Assembly: GCA_016177865.1 (NCBI GenBank)
Contig: JACOUJ010000047.1
Location: 1 to 11,296, forward strand
Direction: 5' to 3'
DNA from: Candidatus Rokuibacteriota bacterium
GTDB lineage: Bacteria; Methylomirabilota; Methylomirabilia; Rokubacteriales; JACOUJ01
DNA: 11,296 nt
Both the position numbers and the translations under genes were made by a program. Under the pieces are notes generated by a model. That model had not been told where the DNA came from, ran no database searches, and saw only the letters and a program-made list of their open reading frames with translations. The number at the start of each line of letters is the position of its first letter. Within the stretch, counting starts at the first letter, position 1. This document shows positions 1 to 7,100 of the stretch, in pieces.

Positions 1-713
1 TCCACGATGAGCTTCATCTCGTGCATGCACTCGAAGAACGCCAGCTCAGGCTGGTATCCCGCCTCGACCAAGGTCTCAAAGGCCGTCTTGATCAGGGACG
101 AGATCCCGCCGCAGAGGCAGACCTGCTCGCCAAAGAGATCGGTCTCCGTCTCTTCCCTGAACGTGGTCTCCACGACCCCGGCCCGGGTACAGCCGACCCC
201 CCGCCCGTACGCCAGCGCGACTTCCCTGGCCTTGCCAGAGACGTCCTGGTGGACCGCGAGAAGGGCCGGGACCCCGGGGCCCTGGGTGAAGAGGTCTCGC
301 ATCACATGGCCCGGGGCCTTAGGCGCGATCATCGACACGTCCACGTCGGGGGGCGGGAGGACCTGGTTGAAGTGGATGTTGAACCCGTGGGCAAACATGA
401 GGGTCTTGCCCTTTGAGAGTCCGCCTTTGATCGATTCCTCGTACACCTGACGCTGCGACTGGTCGGGAAGCAGGATCATGATGACATCGGCCATCTGAGC
501 GGCCTCGGCGACGGAAGCGACCTTGAGCCCGTCCTTCTCAGCTTTCGCCCAGCTCTGGCTCCCCTTATACAGGCCCACCACCACATCCTGTCCAGAATCC
601 TTGAGGTTGAGCGCGTGGGCGTGCCCCTGACTCCCGTAGCCGATGATGGCGATCTTCTTGCCTTTCAAAAGCCCGAGGTCTGCGTCCTGGTCGTAGTAGA
701 TCTTCGCTGGCAT
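1..713 (-). CDS. ilvC: Ketol-acid reductoisomerase, N-terminal 237 codons (partial at window edge)
   Basis: This enzyme isomerises and reduces 2-acetolactate (or 2-aceto-2-hydroxybutyrate) with NAD(P)H and Mg2+, the second common step of valine, leucine and isoleucine synthesis in the cytoplasm. My translation begins MPAKIYYDQDADLGLLKGKK. It shows the Rossmann motif GYGSQGHAHALNL (about residues 25-37), the cofactor loop VGLYKGSQSWAKAE (about 46-59), and the catalytic-domain stretch with the acidic metal ligands, ETETDLFGEQ, followed by VCLCGG. The Ser-bearing cofactor loop is of the type usual in NADPH enzymes; the arginine often found there is a tyrosine here. The ATG at 713-711 is preceded by a GAGGAGA ribosome binding site 6 bases upstream. 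Class I enzymes have about 330-340 residues, so about 100 C-terminal residues lie beyond the left edge. It follows ilvN after 77 bases. Confidence 0.97.
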   Translation of the reverse strand, partial: MPAKIYYDQDADLGLLKGKKIAIIGYGSQGHAHALNLKDSGQDVVVGLYKGSQSWAKAEKDGLKVASVAEAAQMADVIMILLPDQSQRQVYEESIKGGLSKGKTLMFAHGFNIHFNQVLPPPDVDVSMIAPKAPGHVMRDLFTQGPGVPALLAVHQDVSGKAREVALAYGRGVGCTRAGVVETTFREETETDLFGEQVCLCGGISSLIKTAFETLVEAGYQPELAFFECMHEMKLIV

Positions 714-733
714 CAAATTTCTCCTCGAAGGGT

Positions 734-780
734 TCAGCGCTCAGCCATCAGCGGCCTGAACGCTGACGGCTCATCGCTGA
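734..780 (-). repeat. Nested inverted repeat (hairpin) between ilvN and ilvC
   Basis: The ilvN-ilvC gap contains a 47-base imperfect palindrome. On the plus strand the left arm is TCAGCG (734-739), CTC, AGCC (743-746), A, TCAGCG (748-753). The loop is 754-760, and the right arm is CGCTGA (761-766), C, GGCT (768-771), CAT, CGCTGA (775-780). In the minus-strand transcript the central A/C mismatch becomes a G-U pair, giving an 11-bp inner stem, a 3x3 internal loop and a 6-bp outer stem. The hexamer TCAGCG or its complement occurs four times. No U-run follows, so it does not look like an intrinsic terminator. It may be an RNA processing or stability element, or one copy of a dispersed genomic repeat; I infer neither firmly. 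Confidence 0.7.
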
Positions 781-790
781 CCACTCTCTG

Positions 791-1387
791 TTAGTCGACG
801 AACCCCGTGATCTTCTGTTCTTTTGCGGGATCCTTGATCGCTTCCCTCGCCTTCCCGACCCGCTCCTCCACCTTTCTGACCTTGGTCTTCGGGCTACGCG
901 CGATGGCAATCTTGCCGGTGCGGACCAGCTCTTGAATCCCGAAGGGACGGAGCAGGTCCAGGAGGGCACCGGTTTTTGATTCCTCGCCCGTCCCCTCCAG
1001 CGTGTAGGTCAGGGGCGTCACGTCCACCACTTTGGCGCGAAAGATGTCCGCGATTCTCAAGATTTCAGCGCGGTAGGCGGGCTCCGCGTTGACCCGAACC
1101 AGAACCATCTCGCGCTCGACGTGGTCCTCTTCCGTCAGGTCGGACACCTTGATGACATCAATGAGCTTGTGAAGTTGCTTCGTCACCTGCTCGATGACAA
1201 ACTCGTCTCCCCGGACGACCAGGGTCATACGTGACATCGAGGGATCCAGGGTCTCCCCGACGGAGAGGCTCTCGATGTTATATCCCCGTGCGGAGAAGAG
1301 CCCCGCCACCCGGGAGAGGACCCCAAACTTGTTCTCCACCAGGACCGCGATCGTATGTTTCCTGGGCTCGCTACCGTTTTGACTCAT
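791..1387 (-). CDS. ilvN: Acetolactate synthase small (regulatory) subunit
   Basis: This is the regulatory subunit of acetohydroxyacid synthase; it activates the large subunit and gives feedback inhibition by valine in most bacteria. The 198-residue protein starts MSQNGSEPRKHTIAVLVENK. It has an N-terminal ACT domain (about residues 11-82) with the family motifs ENKFGVLSRVAGLFSARGYN and IESLSVG. A second conserved domain (about 92-165) includes EREMVLVRVNAEP and VRTGKIAIAR. A lysine/glutamate-rich tail (about 166-198) extends beyond the roughly 160-residue enterobacterial form (IlvH). I chose the ATG at 1387-1385 because GGAG lies 4 bases upstream and the ACT domain starts right after it; an in-frame start at 1438 would add 17 residues of no recognisable family sequence. 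It follows ilvB after 52 bases. Some genomes call this gene ilvH. Confidence 0.96.
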   Translation of the reverse strand: MSQNGSEPRKHTIAVLVENKFGVLSRVAGLFSARGYNIESLSVGETLDPSMSRMTLVVRGDEFVIEQVTKQLHKLIDVIKVSDLTEEDHVEREMVLVRVNAEPAYRAEILRIADIFRAKVVDVTPLTYTLEGTGEESKTGALLDLLRPFGIQELVRTGKIAIARSPKTKVRKVEERVGKAREAIKDPAKEQKITGFVD

Positions 1388-1412
1388 TCTTCTCCTTTGT
1401 GTTGGGAGGGGG

Positions 1413-1429
1413 GGAGTCCCGCCGACTCC
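1413..1429 (-). repeat. Small hairpin between ilvB and ilvN
   Basis: The 52-base ilvB-ilvN gap holds a perfect 6-bp inverted repeat with a 5-base loop: GGAGTC, CCGCC, GACTCC on the plus strand. In the transcript the stem is followed by a run of C rather than U, so it is not a standard terminator. It lies about 25 bases upstream of the ilvN start codon and leaves the ilvN ribosome binding site free. It is short enough to be chance in GC-rich DNA; a role in tuning ilvN translation or mRNA stability is only a possibility. Confidence 0.4.
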
Positions 1430-1439
1430 TCGCTTCACT

Positions 1440-3194
1440 CTAAAAGCCGGTCTGGGATTTGGCCGCCTTGGCCTTCTGCTCCTTGTTAGGATGGGTCAGG
1501 ATCATGTCCTTGTTCGCGCCTCCCGCCGGCACCATCGGGAAGACGCACTCCTCCCGGTCCACCACCATGTCAACCACCACCGGGCCCGGCGTGGCAAACG
1601 CCTTCTCCAGGGCTGGAACGACCTCGCTCGGCTTGGTGGCCCGGATCCCGACGCAGCCGTAGGCGTCCGCCAGCTTGACGAAGTCCGGTGAGGCGGAGAG
1701 ATCGATGGCGCAGAAACGGCCACCATAGATGATCTCCTGCCATTGCCGGACCATCCCATGATACCCATTGTTGATAATGACGGTTTTCACCGGGAGCTGA
1801 TGTTCCGCGAGGGTCGCCAGCTCCTGAGAGTTCATGACAAAGCTCCCGTCACCGTCGATATTCACGACGAGCTTGTCCGGAAATGCCGCCTGGGCTCCCA
1901 GGGCCGCGGGGAGGCCATACCCCATGGTCCCGAGGCCGCCGGAGGTGCACCAGTGGCGGGGATGCTTGAACTTCACGTATTGGGCGGCCCACATCTGGTG
2001 CTGGCCCACGCCGGTCACGACGAGCGCCTCGCCGCGGATGAGGTTCGAAATCTCTTCCATCACGTATTGTGGCTTGATGACCGCGTCGTCCCAATCGTAC
2101 TGGAACGGGTGTTTCTGCCGCCACTCGGCGATCTGGCGAAGCCACTGCTCCCGGATGGCCCGCTGGATGTCGGGGAGCTGGCCTCCCTGCTCCTGGGCCA
2201 TCTCCTGCACCAGCCGGGCCAGCACCCGTTTGGCGTCCCCCACGATCGGGATGTGCACCTTGATGTTCTTCGAGATGCTGGATGGATCAATGTCAATGTG
2301 GATGATCTCTGAGTTCGGGGAGAAGTGTTCGATCTTGCCCGTCACGCGGTCATCGAAGCGGGCCCCTACCGCGATGAGGCAATCCGAGTTGTAGACCGCC
2401 ATGTTGGCCCAATACGATCCGTGCATCCCGAGCATCCCCATCGAGAGCAGGTGGTCCGAAGGGAAGGCCCCGAGAGCCATGACGGTCGTCGTCACGGGGA
2501 TTTGGGTCAGCTCGGCCAAGGCCAGAAGCTCAGGCGCCGCGTCGGAAGAGATCACCCCTCCGCCCACATAGAGGACCGGTCGCTTGGCCCGGAAGATGGT
2601 CTGGGCCGCTCGCTTGATCTGGCCGGGGTGCCCCTCGTACGTGGGATTATAGCTTCTCAAATGGACCTTCTCGGGATAGTGAAACTCCGCCTCCTTGAGC
2701 AGGACGTCCTTGGGGAGATCCACGTGTACGGGTCCGGGCCGACCGGTCCCCGCGATGTAGAACGCCTCCTTTATTGTCTCGGCCATGTCCCGAGGGTCCT
2801 TCACCAGGAAGTTGTGCTTGGTGCAGGAACGGGTGATCCCGACGTTGTCGGCCTCTTGGAAGGCATCATTGCCGATGAGATGCGTCGGCACCTGCCCCGT
2901 GAAGGCCACAATGGGGATCGAGTCCATGTACGCATCCTGGAGCGCGGTGACCAAATTGGTCGCGGCTGGCCCTGAGGTCACCAAGGCAACACCGACCTTC
3001 CCCGAGACCCGCGCGTATCCCTCCGCCGCGTGACCGGCACCCGCCTCCTGCCGCACCAGGATGTGCGTCAGCCCGCGAAAATCATACATGGCGTCGTACA
3101 CCGGCAGGACCGCGCCCCCTGGCAGCCCAAAGACCACATCCACGCCTTCCCTCTTGAGACATTCGAGAAAGATCCTCGCGCCTGAGAGTTTCAC
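1440..3194 (-). CDS. ilvB: Acetolactate synthase large (catalytic) subunit
   Basis: This ThDP- and FAD-dependent enzyme condenses two pyruvates to 2-acetolactate, or pyruvate plus 2-oxobutyrate to 2-aceto-2-hydroxybutyrate, the first common step of branched-chain amino acid synthesis. The 584-residue protein has the usual three domains. The N-terminal ThDP domain carries the catalytic glutamate E50 in RQEAGAGHAAEGYA. The central domain carries ARFDDRVTGKIEHF (278-291). The C-terminal ThDP-Mg domain carries GDGSFVMNSQELATLAEHQ (448-466) and ends in the NN of 475-476. GMVRQWQ (480-486), with W485, is typical of true anabolic AHAS and argues against pyruvate oxidase or glyoxylate carboligase. 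It starts with GTG at 3194-3192, 7 bases after a strong GGAGGG ribosome binding site. It lies 67 bases downstream of the aldolase gene and is followed by ilvN, its regulatory partner. Confidence 0.97.
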   Translation of the reverse strand: MKLSGARIFLECLKREGVDVVFGLPGGAVLPVYDAMYDFRGLTHILVRQEAGAGHAAEGYARVSGKVGVALVTSGPAATNLVTALQDAYMDSIPIVAFTGQVPTHLIGNDAFQEADNVGITRSCTKHNFLVKDPRDMAETIKEAFYIAGTGRPGPVHVDLPKDVLLKEAEFHYPEKVHLRSYNPTYEGHPGQIKRAAQTIFRAKRPVLYVGGGVISSDAAPELLALAELTQIPVTTTVMALGAFPSDHLLSMGMLGMHGSYWANMAVYNSDCLIAVGARFDDRVTGKIEHFSPNSEIIHIDIDPSSISKNIKVHIPIVGDAKRVLARLVQEMAQEQGGQLPDIQRAIREQWLRQIAEWRQKHPFQYDWDDAVIKPQYVMEEISNLIRGEALVVTGVGQHQMWAAQYVKFKHPRHWCTSGGLGTMGYGLPAALGAQAAFPDKLVVNIDGDGSFVMNSQELATLAEHQLPVKTVIINNGYHGMVRQWQEIIYGGRFCAIDLSASPDFVKLADAYGCVGIRATKPSEVVPALEKAFATPGPVVVDMVVDREECVFPMVPAGGANKDMILTHPNKEQKAKAAKSQTGF

Positions 3195-3261
3195 GAACGT
3201 TCCCTCCTTCGTTTAACCCGTCACCTTCCGGGCAACCATCCAAACATACGCTGCCGAAGCC
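3195..3261. other. 67-base gap between the aldolase gene and ilvB
   Basis: This is the only gap between the transporter/PPDK block and the ilv block. Apart from the ilvB ribosome binding site (AAGGAGGG in the transcript) I see no terminator-like hairpin with a U-run and no convincing -35/-10 pair on the minus strand. Read-through from the upstream genes into ilvB is therefore plausible, but a separate ilv promoter here or inside the aldolase gene cannot be excluded. Confidence 0.4.
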
Positions 3262-4149
3262 TCACAACAGGCCGGCCGTTGCCAAGATTTCTCGAATCTC
3301 TTCGATCGCATCGCCGTCCGGGGTTGCCAGCGGGGCCCGGGGTGGCCCGCCGTAGGCCGCCTGGAGATCCAGGGCCGCCTTCAGCCCGCCGATCCCGTAG
3401 CGTCCATGGACCACTCGATCCACAGGAACGAGCCGGTAGGCGATCTCCTTCGCCTCTTCGAGGCGTCCGGCGCGCGCCAGCCGGTAGAGCTGGGAGACCT
3501 CCCGCGGCGCGATGTTCCCCAGGGCCAGGATTCCGCCCGCCGCGCCGACGCTCAACGCGGGCAGAAAAGCCAGGGCGGCGCCAACGAGCACCGCGAAGTC
3601 CTTCGGCGTGGCATGGATGATGTGGGCCGCCTGGGGGATGTCTCCTGAGCTGTCCTTGATTCCGCGGATATTGGGGTGTTCCGCCAGGGTCGCCACGGTC
3701 TCCGGATCCAGATTGATCCCCGTGTTCTGGGGGAAGTTATAGATGAAGACCGGGATCGGCGAGGCATCGGCAACTGCCCGGTAATGGCGAAGCTGGGTCG
3801 CTGGCTGAGAAAAGCCCCGCTTGAAGTAGTGCGGGGTAATCACCAGCGCCACCTCGGCTCCCATCTCGGCTGCCCGCCGCGTGAATCGAACCGTCTGCTG
3901 AGTTGAGTTTGCCCCCGTCCCGGCGATGAACACCTTGTCACCGGGAGTGGCCTCCCGGGCCGTGGCGAGAACCTGATCCCGCTCGGCCTCCGAGAGCATC
4001 GGGAACTCACCCGTGGACCCGAGCACGACGTACCCGGCCAGGTCAGTCTGATTCCACCTCGCGAGATTCTCCCGGAGTCCGTCCAGGGCAAGCTCCTCGC
4101 CCCGAAACGGGGTCGGGACCGGAATCAGAACACCCTCGATTTCACGCAT
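3262..4149 (-). CDS. DapA-superfamily aldolase, HOGA1-like (4-hydroxy-2-oxoglutarate aldolase candidate)
   Basis: This 295-residue TIM-barrel protein belongs to the dihydrodipicolinate synthase/N-acetylneuraminate lyase superfamily of class I aldolases, which bind pyruvate as a Schiff base. Visible landmarks are the substrate motif GSTGEFP (44-50), the catalytic tyrosine Y137 in IYNFPQNTG, and the Schiff-base lysine K165 in IRGIKDSSGD. The arginine that binds aspartate semialdehyde in true DapA (R138 in E. coli) is an asparagine here (N142). From memory, NTG after the tyrosine motif, GSxGEFP, and the C-terminal GLKAALDLQAAYGGPPRAPL resemble human HOGA1, which cleaves 4-hydroxy-2-oxoglutarate to pyruvate and glyoxylate. 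The substrate remains inferred; automated annotation may well say dihydrodipicolinate synthase. The ATG at 4149 overlaps the end of the PPDK fusion gene by 8 bases, with GGAG 7 bases upstream, so translation is probably coupled. Confidence 0.93.
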   Translation of the reverse strand: MREIEGVLIPVPTPFRGEELALDGLRENLARWNQTDLAGYVVLGSTGEFPMLSEAERDQVLATAREATPGDKVFIAGTGANSTQQTVRFTRRAAEMGAEVALVITPHYFKRGFSQPATQLRHYRAVADASPIPVFIYNFPQNTGINLDPETVATLAEHPNIRGIKDSSGDIPQAAHIIHATPKDFAVLVGAALAFLPALSVGAAGGILALGNIAPREVSQLYRLARAGRLEEAKEIAYRLVPVDRVVHGRYGIGGLKAALDLQAAYGGPPRAPLATPDGDAIEEIREILATAGLL

Positions 4150-7100
4150 TGGATGACTCCGAGGCCGCGCGCGCCTCCTTGATCTTGGCCTGGGCCGCCG
4201 CCAACCGCGCGACCGGAATCATAAACGGGGAACACGAGACGTATGTCATCCCGACTCGGTGGCAGAACTCAACGGAAGAGGGCTCGCCCCCGTGCTCCCC
4301 GCAGATCCCGACCTTCAGGTCGGGGCGGGTCCGCCGGCCCCGCTCGATCCCGATCCGGACCAGCTCTCCGACCCCTTCCTGATCCAGCACGGAGAAGGGG
4401 TCGAACGGAATGAGCTCCCTTTCCAAATACGCGGGAAGGAACTTTCCGACATCGTCACGGCTGTAGCCGAAGGTCATCTGGGTCAGGTCGTTCGTTCCGA
4501 ACGAGAAGAATTCCGCCTCTTCGGCGATATGATTCGCGACGAGGACCGCCCTGGGCAATTCGATCATGGTCCCCACCAGATACTCCACCCGCACCCCGGC
4601 GTCGCTGAGGACCTGCTCCGCCACCCGCACGGTCAGCTCCCGCATGAGTCTCATCTCCCCGAGCGTGCCGGTAAGTGGAATCATGACCTCAGGAAGCACC
4701 CTGATCCCTCCTCGGGTCACCTGGGCGGCCGCTTCGAAGATGGCCCGAACCTGCATCTCGTAAATCTCTGGAAAGGTGACCCCGAGCCGGCAGCCGCGGT
4801 GACCGAGCATCGGGTTGAACTCCTGGAGGCTCTCGACCCGCTCGAGGAGTTCCCGGACTTCATCGAGCCCCCCCACATCCCTGACCCGCACGTCCTTGAA
4901 AACGTCTATCTGTTCGAGGAGATGCTCGTCCACCCCGGCCGCCGTGAGCTGCAGGTAGAGGAGGTCCGTGAAGACGTCCAGCTCCTTGGGCAAAAATTCG
5001 TGGAGCGGCGGGTCCAGGAGGCGGATGGTAACTGGCAATCCGGCCATCGATCGAAAGATGCCCGCGAAATCTTCCCGTTGCATGGGTAGAAGCTTGTCCA
5101 GGGCCCGGCGCCGGCTCTCTCGGTCTGCCGCGAGGATCATCTCTCTGACGATCGAGATTCGTTCCTCGCCAAAAAACATGTGCTCGGTGCGGGTCAGCCC
5201 GATCCCTTCGCCTCCAAACTCACGGGCTACCGCGGCATCCTTTGGCGTATCGGCGTTGGCCCTGACACCGAGAGTCCGGACTTTGTCCGCCCAGTCCAAA
5301 AAGGCCTGGTAGTTTTGGTAAAGGACCGATTTCTCGGGGGCGAGGGTCTTCTCAACGGAGACCTGAAGGACCTCCGAAGGCCGGGTGGGGAGGCTCCCCA
5401 ATATCACCTCACCAGTCGAGCCGTCCAGCGAGATGACATCGCCCTCGCGCACCGTCACGTCACCCGCCTGAAACTCGGTCGCATCCTCCCTGACCACAAT
5501 CCCTCCACACCCCACGACGCAACACTTCCCCATCCCCCGACCCACCACCGCAGCGTGAGAGGTCAGCCCGCCGCGAGAGGTGAGGATCCCCTGCGCGACG
5601 TGCATCCCGGCCACGTCTTCCGGCGAGGTCTCCCCCCGCACCAGGATCACGGCCTCGCCGCGCCCGGCCCATGCCACAGCGTCCTCCGCAGAGAAGACCG
5701 CTTTCCCGACCGCGGCGCCGGGCGCCGCCGGGAGCCCCTTGCCCAGGACCCGGCCCTTCTCGACGGCCGCCGCCTTCTCGGCCAAATCGAAGACCGGGTG
5801 GAGAAGTTGATCCAACTGGTGGGGCTCCACACGGAGCAACGCCGTCTCACGGTCAATGAGCCCTTCTCGAACCATCTCCACGGCGATCCGGATGGCCGCC
5901 GCGGCCGTGCGCTTTCCGGACCGCGTCTGCAGGAGGTAGAGCGTTCCTTCCTGGACCGTGAACTCGATATCCTGCATATCGCGGAAGTGGCGCTCGAGGC
6001 GCTGGTAGATCCGCTCAAGCTCGGCGTACACCTCGGGCATCTGGGTCTCCAGCGCCGAGATGGGCTCAGGGGTCCGGATCCCCGCCACGACGTCTTCTCC
6101 CTGGGCATTCCGCAGGAACTCGCCGAAAAACCGTCTCTCCCCGGTGGCTGGATCGCGGGTGAACGCGACACCGGTGCCCGACCCCTCCCCGAGGTTGCCG
6201 AAGACCATCGCCTGCACCGTGACCGCCGTCCCCCACTCCTCTGGAATCCGATGGATCCGCCGATACTCGATCGCCCGCTTGTTGTTCCACGAGTCGAACA
6301 CCGCAGCAATGGCCAGCCGGAGCTGCTCCCGGGGCTCCTGGGGAAAGGGACGCCCCGTCTCGCTCTGGGTCAACGTCTTGTATTCGTCCACCAGGGCCCG
6401 AAGGGCTGAGGCGGAAAGCTCGGGATCGGTCTTGACGCCGGCTCGGGACTTGGCCCCCTCGAGGCGGCGCTCAAAGGGTTGACGGGGAACCCCCAGAACC
6501 ACGTCGGAAAACATCATGAGAAAGCGCCGATAGCAGTCCCACGCAAAGGGCTCATTGCCGGTGAGAATGGCCAGCCCCTCGACCGTCTGGTCGTTCAGGC
6601 CGAGGTTCAAGACCGTGTCCATCATCCCCGGCATGGAGACCCGGGCCCCGGAGCGGACTGAAACCAAGAGTGGACGCTCCGGATCGCCGAGCTTCGAGCC
6701 GATCAGATCTTCCAGGCGAGCTAGCGCGTGGTCCGCCTCACCCCAGAGCCCCTCCGGCAACTGCTTCCCCCGATGAAAATACTCGATGCACGCCTCGGTC
6801 GTGACGGTAAATCCGGGCGGCACCGGGATTCCGAGCTTTGTCATCTCGGCCAAGTCGCACCCTTTGCCGCCGAGGAGATCGCGCAGGGCGCTCCCCCCGT
6901 CAGCCTGGCCACCGCCAAAGAAGTAAACGAACCGCCTCATCGATTCGACCAAGAGATCCATCAGGGCCGCGACGATTCGGGAGATGGAGCGGTTGTGGGC
7001 CGCGCTGGCGATGGCCGTATGGAAGGCCGCGTCCTGCCGAACCCCGGTCTTTCCCGCCGCGATCTCTTTGGCCTGCTCCTCCAAAATATGTTCCATCTCC

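Noticed and set aside
1440..3194. Catabolic acetolactate synthase (AlsS), pyruvate oxidase or glyoxylate carboligase
   Set aside because: GMVRQWQ, FDDRVTG and the adjacent small-subunit gene and ilvC mark the anabolic enzyme.
3262..4149. Calling the aldolase dapA (lysine biosynthesis)
   Set aside because: The arginine diagnostic for aspartate semialdehyde binding is replaced by N142, and the neighbours are not lysine genes; only the superfamily is certain.
5180..6409. 409-codon open frame on the plus strand opposite the PPDK part
   Set aside because: It is an antisense shadow of conserved PPDK coding sequence, with no family resemblance.
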